From Lachnospiraceae bacterium (GTDB lineage: Bacteria; Bacillota; Clostridia; Lachnospirales; Lachnospiraceae): a stretch of DNA of 64,000 bases. Position 1 is the stretch's first letter; every line of letters begins with the position of its first letter. This document shows positions 19,259 to 27,420 of this stretch, piece by piece. Location of the stretch: the NCBI GenBank assembly GCA_017553505.1, contig JAFZLD010000009.1, positions 62,001 through 126,000 on the forward strand, given 5' to 3'. The notes under the pieces are model-generated. The model was given only the letters and a program-made list of their open reading frames with translations. It was not told the DNA's origin and ran no database searches. The translations under genes and the position numbers were made by a program.

Positions 19259-19275
19259 TATGCTATTATAGCATA
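19259..19275 (-). promoter_or_regulatory. Palindrome containing a -10 box upstream of the GH25 gene
   Basis: TATGCTAT T ATAGCATA is a perfect 8+1+8 palindrome. On the minus strand it contains TATAAT, placed to transcribe the muramidase gene. TCGATATCA occurs as a direct repeat on either side (19246-19254 and 19286-19294). A regulator covering the -10 region is plausible. Confidence 0.45.
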
Positions 19276-19305
19276 ATTTCCAATATCGATATCAAGAGGT
19301 GGGGT

Positions 19306-19443
19306 ATGGTAGTTTCTTATTTCATTCTTAATTTTTTACCCTTAATGATTCTGCTTGCTCTCATCAGTATGATGTTTGTAAACAGCGACGCTAAGATTCC
19401 GCGCTGTGATAGCGTGGGTTATCTATTGTCGAATAGACTTTAA
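19306..19443 (+). CDS. Possible small membrane protein (45 aa)
   Basis: ATG 19306 follows AAGAGGTGGGG. The product, MVVSYFILNFLPLMILLALI then a short polar tail, is one hydrophobic helix with a Cys-containing tail. Its TAA abuts exactly the stop codon of the convergent lipoprotein gene. It is short and of no known family; the ribosome binding site is the main support. Confidence 0.4.
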   Translation: MVVSYFILNFLPLMILLALISMMFVNSDAKIPRCDSVGYLLSNRL

Positions 19444-20322
19444 CTACTTTGATTTAACTACTATATTGTCAACCCTTTCATTCGTGTCATCATATATAGT
19501 ACTGAATCTGATTCTCTCTTGCTTGTTGCCATCACCATCAATATACTCAACAAAGACTATGCTGTAATAGATATCGCTTCCGCCGGCATTGAGTACCGAA
19601 GTCTCAGACATATTCATGCCATAATCGTACTCTTGCACTTCACGTTCCACAAGAACAAATTCCTTCTTTTCTCCAAACAAATCTGTTGTTATAAAAACAA
19701 TGTTTCCGGGAAGAACTTTGACTTCTGCCGTACCTTCTGTTTCATGAGAAAATAAATTGCTTGTAACATATTGTCCTTCCCAATTAACCTTAAGTTCTTC
19801 TCGGCCAAGCCATTCTCCTGCCAACTTTGCAAGTTCGCTTTCATCTATCTTAGTGACTTTTTTAGAAGGTTTAATCTTCGTAAGGGGAGTTTCTGACCAT
19901 GTGCTCGTCTCCGTAAGAGTTAATTCAGCCTCATCTATATTGTCCAAAAGATGTCCTGCTCCGTCACCGTAAAAAGTAGCAAAATAGCTGTTTTCCGTTA
20001 TTTTGAAAGTATCCCACGCATAAAAGGATTCAGATTCATCGCCCTCAAGCTTATGCCAAAAACTGGCTGTCGTGGAAGTAAAGTGAATGTTTTGGCTAAA
20101 GTCAGCCGCTTCAAGTTCCATCTCATATTGAGCCTTGTCCTTCCCCGCTTCGGGTATAAGCTTCGCACAATCTTCGCCTTGTATAAGCACCGCCAAAGTG
20201 TTGTCTCCGCAAGCATAGAATTCAACGGTAGGACCCTTCTTACCGCATGCAGCCATAACAAAGGCAAAAGAACAAACAAGAACCATTAAGGCTATGTTCT
20301 TGGCTTTTCTGATAAATTTCAT
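19444..20322 (-). CDS. Lipoprotein of unknown function
   Basis: This 292-residue protein starts MKFIRKAKNIALMVLVCSF and has lipobox VMAACG, so it should be lipid-anchored outside the membrane. The rest is beta-rich with no recognised domain (for example LAGEWLGREELKVNWEGQYV, which resembles lipocalin-like strands only loosely). AGGAGG lies ahead of the ATG. It has no close operon partner: the upstream gene ends 45 bp away. Confidence 0.7.
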   Translation of the reverse strand: MKFIRKAKNIALMVLVCSFAFVMAACGKKGPTVEFYACGDNTLAVLIQGEDCAKLIPEAGKDKAQYEMELEAADFSQNIHFTSTTASFWHKLEGDESESFYAWDTFKITENSYFATFYGDGAGHLLDNIDEAELTLTETSTWSETPLTKIKPSKKVTKIDESELAKLAGEWLGREELKVNWEGQYVTSNLFSHETEGTAEVKVLPGNIVFITTDLFGEKKEFVLVEREVQEYDYGMNMSETSVLNAGGSDIYYSIVFVEYIDGDGNKQERIRFSTIYDDTNERVDNIVVKSK

Positions 20323-20366
20323 TTTTAATTGTATCCTCCTAAAAGTAAACTCGAGTTATTATATCA

Positions 20367-20664
20367 TCATTTGTCAAGTAAGTTCGTTTCTCTGTCTTCC
20401 TCGCGGCGCTTATTTCTTACCGTAATCACCACGTTACCGATTATCAGCGTAAGCGCAAGTGCTATTAACTGCGCTGGGATGAATAACTGGAATGCAAAGG
20501 CTGGCCACATGAAAGTCTGATGATGTGAGTGCCGATGCAACTTCTATCGCGATTACCGCAAGTGTTGCAAGAACGGTTATAAGTGAGAAAATAGATTTCT
20601 TCTTAACCAAGAAAAGCAACAGTAAACACATCAACGGGCATAAACAGATGATTACCAACTCCAT
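20367..20664 (-). pseudogene. Frameshifted small membrane protein gene
   Basis: From ATG 20664 the frame encodes MELVIICLCPLMCLLLLFLV and a second hydrophobic stretch up to about 20525. It then turns into unlikely sequence, whereas the +1 frame continues with good membrane-protein sequence (FMWPAFAFQLFIPAQLIALA, then NVVITVRNKRREEDRE) to a TGA at 20367. Joined, the two frames give a normal ~99-residue protein with three helices. A single-base indel near 20518-20528, within a run of TCA repeats, explains this. It follows the zinc-ribbon gene by 15 bp in the same operon. A sequencing error or programmed shift cannot be excluded. Confidence 0.7.
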
Positions 20665-20679
20665 TTACGTATCCCCCTA

Positions 20680-21945
20680 TTATCTCTTCTTAATGTCGTA
20701 CAAAGCCCAATCCTCGTACTCGGGTCTGTATTCGGTGCCGCAGTACGGGCACTTATTAGTCTTGTAGGCATTAAAGCTTCCGCCGCAGGACTTACACCCG
20801 ATTTCCGTAATTGAGAAGTTGGTGGTAAAAGGAACGTCGAGCCTTCTTCCGGCGGTAACACGGTAGGTTTCTCTCTTAGCCTTAATCTTAGTGTCGCAGT
20901 CACGCTCAGTCTCTACGTAAAGGTCTGCGGTGACATAGACCATGTTGTCTCGTACTCTTACCTGCTTGCAGGTAGCCATTCCGCGGAAAGTTATATCTGT
21001 AACGTCATCAAAGAGGGTGCCCAAGTCTTTTCCTTTATAGAAAGGAAGCTCATCGTCGCGGTCCGAGTAAGCCACTATCTTTAAGAGCGACATCATTCTG
21101 GCCGAGAACCGCTCGAAGGTGTACTCAGGACAAATCTGCGACATTCTGTAGGCAAAGGCCTTGCGGGAAGTTATGATTGAAAAAATCAGTGGCAGGTCCG
21201 TTATCATTGCCTTTAAAGCCATGCCGAACATGTGTAAAAAGAAACCCATGTATCCTACAATCGGCGTCATAATTACCATGCACACAAGCATCCATAAAAG
21301 CTTGCCCGGATTTGCCATATAATCATTAAACGAAACACCGTTTTCAGAGTAATTGGTCCAAAACAGCAACGCGGCGGTAAAAGGCATCAGACACAGCCCA
21401 TGCTTTAGCACAGTCTGCCACAATTCCTTGCCGTTTCCCGCGATATCGCGCACGTAAAAGAAATTGGAAACCTTAGGATAAAGCTCCGTCATCTTGAAAG
21501 ACGTACCGCAATGAGGGCATCCTTCCTGAAGTGCTGCGATAGTCGATACCGCTCCGCAGTTGGGACAGCAATAATTATCGTCACTTACATCCTCGCCGTC
21601 ATGCACATCCACAACAGTCTCGTAGATTAACTGTTTTCCGTTCTTTTTGTAAATGCGCATACCGTCTCGAGAGTATGTCTTCGTATGCTCTATATTATCA
21701 ACGGCCCACGTAGTCCGGTAATGGCCGTCATTCCAAGAGCGAATGTTATTACGGGGACTTTCAAATACTCCCCTACGAACCATTTCCTCCGTGCAGCTTA
21801 GTTTCTTTTTACTGAGTCTGTCTCTCTGAAGCTCAAAGCAGAATCTAAGCTCCCTGTCCGCCGACATAACCTTGGCGCCGGGCTCGTAGGCATGCTTGAT
21901 TTCTTCACGAAAGTCGTTGATTATTTTCTCTCTGTTATCGGACAT
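20680..21945 (-). CDS. Zinc-ribbon membrane protein
   Basis: A 421-residue protein. One zinc ribbon (CCPNCGAVSTIAALQEGCPHCG) lies at about 127-148 and a second (CKSCGGSFNAYKTNKCPYCG) close to the C-terminus. Two hydrophobic helices (MPFTAALLFW and LLWMLVCMVIMTPIVGYMGF) lie between about 190 and 245. The segment FERFSARMMSLLKIVAYSDR, with a following ligand-like beta domain, resembles Tim44/Mba1-type domains; this is a weak inference. It is encoded 3 bp after a small membrane protein gene, in the same operon. Function unknown. Confidence 0.65.
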   Translation of the reverse strand: MSDNREKIINDFREEIKHAYEPGAKVMSADRELRFCFELQRDRLSKKKLSCTEEMVRRGVFESPRNNIRSWNDGHYRTTWAVDNIEHTKTYSRDGMRIYKKNGKQLIYETVVDVHDGEDVSDDNYCCPNCGAVSTIAALQEGCPHCGTSFKMTELYPKVSNFFYVRDIAGNGKELWQTVLKHGLCLMPFTAALLFWTNYSENGVSFNDYMANPGKLLWMLVCMVIMTPIVGYMGFFLHMFGMALKAMITDLPLIFSIITSRKAFAYRMSQICPEYTFERFSARMMSLLKIVAYSDRDDELPFYKGKDLGTLFDDVTDITFRGMATCKQVRVRDNMVYVTADLYVETERDCDTKIKAKRETYRVTAGRRLDVPFTTNFSITEIGCKSCGGSFNAYKTNKCPYCGTEYRPEYEDWALYDIKKR

Positions 21946-21948
21946 AGT

Positions 21949-22281
21949 TTACTCTTCTCTCCTGTACTTTCTATAAATCTTTCCGTATACAATCGGAAGC
22001 ACGGGTACGCATAAAACGCATCCTATAAGCATAATGAGCCCTGCAATCTTCATGCTTACGAATCCCAAAATCGTGCAAGCCCAGAACAATAGCGAAAATA
22101 CAATCCACATGATTCCGTTAGCTCTGTTGTATGCAGGAACATTTGATATTTCTTCTTCCCCGACAGTACTGCCCGACCAAAACCACATGGGCTTTACGCG
22201 CTTCCATGCATACACCCCAAGTGCTGTAAAGCAGACGCTCATCGGAACCATTATAACCAACCAAATAATTACACTACCCAT
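21949..22281 (-). CDS. Small three-helix membrane protein
   Basis: A 110-residue protein with helices at about 4-24, 54-72 and 77-98 and a basic C-terminus (YRKYRREE). The ATG follows an AGAGGTAAACGT sequence. It precedes the zinc-ribbon membrane protein gene by 3 bp and is probably translated with it. No family was recognised with confidence. Confidence 0.65.
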   Translation of the reverse strand: MGSVIIWLVIMVPMSVCFTALGVYAWKRVKPMWFWSGSTVGEEEISNVPAYNRANGIMWIVFSLLFWACTILGFVSMKIAGLIMLIGCVLCVPVLPIVYGKIYRKYRREE

Positions 22282-22308
22282 ACGTTTACCTCTTATTTAC
22301 CTTAGTTG

Positions 22309-22977
22309 CTAAACGTGGAATCGCTTCTGGAACTCCGCTATTACGGCCTTTCCCTTAAATATAAGTGCTCCCGCAAACAGCACAACACTTATCATCGTGC
22401 ATATGGACCACGCAAGCGGCATGGAATCTCTTACAAAGAACTGTATCACGCTCGGCACCACTCCAAGGAACAGCGCCGAAAGAAGGTACGACATGGTGTT
22501 ACCGTTTTTGTCTATCATAACAAGTATGAAATTGGTTATGATGACTGCTGCCAGGGCGCTTGGAACCGCTATATCAAGCGTAACCTGCATGAACCCGAAG
22601 TAGTAGGCGGTAACGCACCACAATGCGATGGTAAAAAGCGTAAGCGTCGTTACCTTGCCCGCGGAACCGGTGCCCGGTTTAAACTGGCGCATAATGCCGA
22701 ATTCAAAGGTCACAAGCCACATGGCAAGAAGCACACTCCAGTGAAGGGTCGGATACGACGGAAGTCTTATGCCTACCATGAAGTCAAGACCGATTCCGAC
22801 AATCAGTACTACCCACACAAAGAATAACTGAAGCTTATATATTATCGACCGCTTCTTCTGAGCCTCTAACTTGGGAAAATAAGGTTCTTCCACGGTTCCC
22901 ATTAACTTGCTTTGGCATAAGGGGCATTTATAGAGGTCGCCCGTGATTTCAACTTTACAATAAGGGCATCGTCTCAT
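22309..22977 (-). CDS. DUF6320 zinc-ribbon membrane protein
   Basis: A 222-residue protein. An N-terminal zinc ribbon (CPYCKVEITGDLYKCPLC) is followed by six to seven hydrophobic helices. This layout and its place after an alcohol-acetyltransferase-like gene match DUF6320. It overlaps that gene by 4 bp (ATGA), so it is coupled to it. It may be a membrane partner for a lipid or wall modification; function is not established. Confidence 0.75.
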   Translation of the reverse strand: MRRCPYCKVEITGDLYKCPLCQSKLMGTVEEPYFPKLEAQKKRSIIYKLQLFFVWVVLIVGIGLDFMVGIRLPSYPTLHWSVLLAMWLVTFEFGIMRQFKPGTGSAGKVTTLTLFTIALWCVTAYYFGFMQVTLDIAVPSALAAVIITNFILVMIDKNGNTMSYLLSALFLGVVPSVIQFFVRDSMPLAWSICTMISVVLFAGALIFKGKAVIAEFQKRFHV

Positions 22978-24224
22978 TTGATCACCTCCGTTGCGCTTAC
23001 CGTAATGTCCACTCCCGACTCTGATAAGTATCTTACAAAGTTCTTCACAACTCCGGTATTGATATAAGCGTAGGAAACGCCCAAAGTAAGCTTGTCGCCG
23101 TAACTGAACATAGTTGAAAATACTGTGTTTGTACTGCAGAAGCCGCTGTAATTATCAACCCTTTCGGCAACTTCAGCCGGCGGTCTCTGCACACCCATGT
23201 TGGAAAATGTCAATGACACCTTCTTGGCAGCTTTCCGAGCAAAGAATCTGACCACGCGCTGCTTGATAATAAGCGGAACCACTCTTACTGGTGCAACATA
23301 TTCCATGGTCTCAAAGTTGTCCATCTGCTTCTTAACGTTTTCTTCAGTAAGCTTACTCTTAAACTCAGCATCAAACTCAGCCGCAAGTTCTTCAAGCGTA
23401 ATATCGCTGTCAAAGACATGCGTTACCGTCACGCTGTTAAAGAAATTTCTTGCGGTCTTCGACGGATAATAGTTACGAAGATTAACGGGAAGCGAAATTG
23501 TCACCGGCATATTTCTCCGGCGCGGAGGCATCTCGTCACGAATTGCAAGCATCCAAAGCGCTCCCAGGTAACTGGTCAAAGAAACCTTAATCTCCTTGGC
23601 CCTCGGAAGCACCTGAGAGGTCGGAAACATTATTTCAAAAAACTGCAACTGATTGTACGGAAGCTTAATTCCGCCGGGATGATATGCCACCTTATTATCG
23701 GAACTTCCCGATAAATTCTTGCTTCCGAAAAACTGCCTGTAGCTGTCCTGATTAAGCTCTCCGTCAGATGCCCCGGAATGAACGGTTATATCCGTAAACT
23801 TACCGGGATACTTAAGCCTTAAATAATCAAGCACTATGATGTTAAGAAACTCCATCGCACCCGTTCCGTCGGTGAGCACATGAAAAATGTCCAGATTGAT
23901 TCTACGACCGAAGTACGTCACCTGATAGTGAAGCATAGTCTTCGACGGAGTATAAAGAAGGGGGCAAATCCTGTCGTCCTCTTCTCTCACCGTAGGAAGA
24001 ATACTCGTATCCTCCATATAGTGCCAGAAAAGGCCGCGACGAATCCTCACCTGCATCTGCGGGCGATCTTCGATTGCGGAAAGAACCGCCTGCTTAAGAA
24101 GCTCAGGGTCGACCTCCTCCTTAAGCGTGCAGGTTACACGCATCGCTCTTGTGTCTCTCTTATCAACCGTGGCAAGAAATACCTTGGCCACGTTATCGAT
24201 TTTGTACCAGTTAGTGCTTTCCAT
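22974..24224 (-). CDS. Condensation/WS-DGAT-like acyltransferase (alcohol acetyltransferase family)
   Basis: About 416 residues. The chosen start, ATG 24224 (MESTNWYKIDN), overlaps the hydrolase stop by 14 bp; upstream in-frame alternatives exist and none has a strong ribosome binding site. The fold is that of chloramphenicol-acetyltransferase-like condensation enzymes. The expected HHxxxDG motif appears as HVLTDGTGAMEF (about 150). DIFHVLTDG and LTFSNMGVQRPP (late) support the family. It would transfer an acyl group to an alcohol or amine acceptor. It lies between an HSL-type hydrolase gene and a DUF6320 gene, a recurrent trio in Lachnospiraceae as far as I know. Confidence 0.75.
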   Translation of the reverse strand: MESTNWYKIDNVAKVFLATVDKRDTRAMRVTCTLKEEVDPELLKQAVLSAIEDRPQMQVRIRRGLFWHYMEDTSILPTVREEDDRICPLLYTPSKTMLHYQVTYFGRRINLDIFHVLTDGTGAMEFLNIIVLDYLRLKYPGKFTDITVHSGASDGELNQDSYRQFFGSKNLSGSSDNKVAYHPGGIKLPYNQLQFFEIMFPTSQVLPRAKEIKVSLTSYLGALWMLAIRDEMPPRRRNMPVTISLPVNLRNYYPSKTARNFFNSVTVTHVFDSDITLEELAAEFDAEFKSKLTEENVKKQMDNFETMEYVAPVRVVPLIIKQRVVRFFARKAAKKVSLTFSNMGVQRPPAEVAERVDNYSGFCSTNTVFSTMFSYGDKLTLGVSYAYINTGVVKNFVRYLSESGVDITVSATEVIK

Positions 24225-25110
24225 ATATCTCGTCTGAAACATGTGAGGCAAGACGCTTCATGGCCTCGCGGGCCATTGCAATAGGCATCTGCTGATATAC
24301 ATGCCATCCTTTCTCCTCTATGTCAATGAGAGCCGTTCCGCCCTCTTCATCAATCTTCTCCTTAAGTCTGATACTGTCATCTAACAGTATCCCGTTTCTC
24401 CCCGCCATAATGTACACGTGCGGAAAGCCCTTAAAGCTTCCGAACAGCGGGCTGTATACCGGATCCTCGGGGTCGCCCTCACCCATATACGCACGAGCTG
24501 ACTCTATTACGAATTCTTCGTTAAGAATCGGGTCTATATCCTTATTGGCTTCATAGCTCGGAGCCGTTCCCGTCATATCGGTCCAGGGACTGAACAAAAG
24601 AAGCGCCCTCGGCACAGCCTTCCCTGCTGCTATCAGCCTCTGCGTAAGGCACAATGCCATATTGGCGCCCGCCGAGTCCCCCGCAAGCAGCACATGGTCC
24701 GCTTCCGCAACATTCTCTGTAATATACTGCCACATAGCATCCGCGTCCTCAGCCGCCGCCGGATAAGGATGCTCCGGAGCCAGTCTGTATGCAAAAGAAT
24801 ATGTCGTGAAGCCCGTAGCAAGAGCCAGCTTCACCGCAAGGTTACCCGCGTAGTCGAGACCTCCGCTTACATATCCGCCACCGTGACAATAAATAATAAC
24901 ATAGCAGGGATTGTGCGCAAAGCAAGGCGTAATCTCCTCACAACGCATCTTTCCTATCTTAAACTTACGTTTCTCAACATCTCCCTTAGGCGTAGCCAGA
25001 TGCCCCGCCCACTCCGCAAGCTTACGGTGTCTCTTAAGCTCAGCATCCGTGGCGGTCTTGCCCGACATGAAATTCACAGCCTTCAAGGCTTTTGTCAATG
25101 AATTGCTCAT
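24211..25110 (-). CDS. Alpha/beta hydrolase, hormone-sensitive-lipase family
   Basis: A 299-residue esterase or deacylase. The oxyanion motif YCHGGGYVSGG lies at about 73-83 and the nucleophile elbow GDSAGAN at about 143-149. The acid residue is likely in the EDPVYSPLFG or GILLDDSIRL region, and the catalytic His is in GWHVYQQMP. There is no signal peptide, so it is cytoplasmic. It is the first gene of the operon with the acyltransferase and the DUF6320 protein. The substrate is unknown. Confidence 0.88.
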   Translation of the reverse strand: MSNSLTKALKAVNFMSGKTATDAELKRHRKLAEWAGHLATPKGDVEKRKFKIGKMRCEEITPCFAHNPCYVIIYCHGGGYVSGGLDYAGNLAVKLALATGFTTYSFAYRLAPEHPYPAAAEDADAMWQYITENVAEADHVLLAGDSAGANMALCLTQRLIAAGKAVPRALLLFSPWTDMTGTAPSYEANKDIDPILNEEFVIESARAYMGEGDPEDPVYSPLFGSFKGFPHVYIMAGRNGILLDDSIRLKEKIDEEGGTALIDIEEKGWHVYQQMPIAMAREAMKRLASHVSDEIYGKH

Positions 25111-25193
25111 TACGTCTCCCCGTTACCGTTCTGTTTGGTCACATCTTAAGACCACATAGATGATTATACTTCAAGACACCTAAATTGCCAATA

Positions 25194-25247
25194 AACACGT
25201 TAATAACGTGTTATAACGAGCTCTCTATAATATATAACTAGAGTTAT
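25194..25247 (+). promoter_or_regulatory. Operator-like palindromes and -10 box upstream of the dCache chemoreceptor
   Basis: AACACGTT AAT AACGTGTT (25194-25212) is a perfect 8+3+8 palindrome. TATAAT lies at 25226-25231, about 77 bases before the start codon. A second palindrome, ATAACT AG AGTTAT (25234-25247), sits just downstream. The first would overlap the -35 region, where no good hexamer is seen, which fits an activated or repressed promoter. Confidence 0.5.
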
Positions 25248-25307
25248 TTAATTTTTCTGAAAAAGAAGAGTCTTAGTACCCTTACATAAAAGGAGGAGTA
25301 ATACTCT

Positions 25308-27380
25308 ATGAGAAAGATAAACAGTCTCAGAATCAAACTGACAGCATTCTTCCTGATTCCCGTAATCTTCATTGTAATAGTAGGCGTAACCGCCTATTCC
25401 ATTGCATCTCAGGGAACACAGGAAACGTACCAAAGCAATGCCATCACTGCCCTCGAGCAGGTGGCCAAGTACTACGAGCTTACTTTCTCTATTGTAGAAA
25501 GCAAGACCGATCAGCTTGCAAGTCTTTCGGAGCTTAAGAACCTCTACGGAGGTGCTTACAGTGACAGCGACGAGTTAAGAAGCGCGCTCTCCAGTATCTA
25601 CAGAAGCGCCAAGAACCTTGCAGAGTCGGACCGTATCGTTGAGGACTTATCAATCCTCGCCTTCAAGCAGACTTCTTTCTCGGTAGCAAACGGTAACTAT
25701 CTTATGGCCGATTATATCGGCTCGTCTACCGCTGCCGAATTTGAAAAAACAAGCGACTACAGTCTCATGAGCGGTGGTGATACCGGCACATGGATGGGCG
25801 TAAGAACATTTATCGATTCTTACGAAGCTTCCAAGGGCATCGCGACCCAGCCTTACTGTGCTGTTTATGTTAAGCCTTTCTATAACTCGCTTAACGAAAA
25901 ACTCGGATATATCACCATGAATGTTAAGCTCGATATTTCCCTTGATGCTTTGGGCAGTATCGATCTCGGAAGCGGAAGTTCTTTTGCCTTCATTACTCCC
26001 GACGGTGTAGAGACTACCAGAGACGGTAAGAGCGAAGTCAATCAGACAATCTTCTCTTACACAACATTCTATGATGATTTAAAGGCATCGTCACAGTCTT
26101 CCGGTTACGAATGGATGCAGGATGCTTCAGACGGAAAAGTATACCTGTACGCTTACGCGAAAATCGGTGAGTCGGGCGCGGTTATCTGCGGTCGTATACC
26201 CGAAAGCGTAATCAGCGCCAGCGTTAACACCATAAGAACCACCTCCATCATCGTGGTTATTATTGCGGCAGTTGTATCTTCACTCGTAGGTGTTTTCGTA
26301 TCAACCAGTATGGGTCGCGCCGTTAAGGGTATTTCAAACGGCTTCGAGCAGGCAGCCAAGGGCGACCTTACCGTTTCCATCAATACCAAGCGTAAAGACG
26401 AATTCGGTGCACTTTCGGCTTCTGCCAATAAGATGATTGAGAACACCAAGCGTCTGCTTCTTAAGGTATCTTCCACTGCAGAATCGCTTAAGCAGTCTTC
26501 GGATGATATCGGCAGCGCATCAGATGCTTTGGTAGATGCATCTACGAATATTACAACTTCAGTTAACGAAATCAGACAGGGTCTTGATACTCAGGCTCAG
26601 GATGCGGCTTCATGTCTCATGGCTGCCGATCAGTTAACCGAGAAGATCGAAGTTGTAAGAGAAAACGTTAAAGTTATCGACAGCATGGCAGCCGACGCCG
26701 ACTCTTCAGTTAAGAGCGGTATCAGCGCAGTTGAAAATCTTAAAGTTAAGGCCAACGAAACCAGTGATGTTACCAAGGGCGTAATCGTAGACATCGAGGC
26801 TCTTGCCCGCGAAACATCCACTATCGAAAACATCGTTGCCACCATTAATGATATTGCAAGCCAGACCAATCTTCTTTCACTCAATGCTTCCATCGAGGCT
26901 GCAAGAGCCGGTGAAGCGGGCCGCGGATTTGCGGTAGTTGCGGAAGAAATCAGAAAGCTTGCCGAGCAGAGTGCGGTTTCGGCCGGTGAAATCGGAGACA
27001 TTATTTCTCTTATTACATCCAAGACCGAAAAGACCGCAACTGCAGCCAAGCACGCCGAAGAAATCGTTAAGCAGCAGGAAGATGCGGTTTCCACAACGCT
27101 TACAGAATTCAATGTTATCAGTGAAAACGTCAATACTATTGCCAGCCACCTTAAGGACATCGGCCTTCAGGTTGCCGAAATGGAAAAGGCAAAAGTCAAT
27201 ACACTTTCAGCCGTTGAAGGCATTTCCGCGGTTTCGGAAGAGACAGCGGCATCCTCTGCGGAGGTTGAGAACACAGCTCTTACCTCTCAGAACGCAGCGA
27301 AGGATCTTAATGATGTCACCAAGAACCTTCAGAGCGCAGCCGACTCCCTTACCACAGAGCTCAAAGGCTTCAAGTTATGA
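25308..27380 (+). CDS. Methyl-accepting chemotaxis protein with dCache-type sensor
   Basis: A 690-residue chemoreceptor. AAGGAGGAG precedes the ATG. TM1 is at about 10-32, an extracellular domain of about 250 residues with dCache features ([36 protein letters not shown]) follows, and TM2 is at about 302-325. HAMP ([20 protein letters not shown]) comes next, and the signalling hairpin tip contains [20 protein letters not shown]. It is followed 40 bp later by a peptide-type binding lipoprotein gene, the second receptor plus binding-protein pair in this window. Confidence 0.93.
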   Translation: MRKINSLRIKLTAFFLIPVIFIVIVGVTAYSIASQGTQETYQSNAITALEQVAKYYELTFSIVESKTDQLASLSELKNLYGGAYSDSDELRSALSSIYRSAKNLAESDRIVEDLSILAFKQTSFSVANGNYLMADYIGSSTAAEFEKTSDYSLMSGGDTGTWMGVRTFIDSYEASKGIATQPYCAVYVKPFYNSLNEKLGYITMNVKLDISLDALGSIDLGSGSSFAFITPDGVETTRDGKSEVNQTIFSYTTFYDDLKASSQSSGYEWMQDASDGKVYLYAYAKIGESGAVICGRIPESVISASVNTIRTTSIIVVIIAAVVSSLVGVFVSTSMGRAVKGISNGFEQAAKGDLTVSINTKRKDEFGALSASANKMIENTKRLLLKVSSTAESLKQSSDDIGSASDALVDASTNITTSVNEIRQGLDTQAQDAASCLMAADQLTEKIEVVRENVKVIDSMAADADSSVKSGISAVENLKVKANETSDVTKGVIVDIEALARETSTIENIVATINDIASQTNLLSLNASIEAARAGEAGRGFAVVAEEIRKLAEQSAVSAGEIGDIISLITSKTEKTATAAKHAEEIVKQQEDAVSTTLTEFNVISENVNTIASHLKDIGLQVAEMEKAKVNTLSAVEGISAVSEETAASSAEVENTALTSQNAAKDLNDVTKNLQSAADSLTTELKGFKL

Positions 27381-27420
27381 TTTGACATCTAAGCATGTAC
27401 TTACAAGGAGGATTTCGCAC

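Noticed and set aside
26938-27420. Upstream extension of the binding-protein reading frame
   Set aside because: It overlaps the chemoreceptor signalling domain in another frame and is Arg/Pro-rich; the ATG at 27421 has a strong ribosome binding site and a signal peptide.
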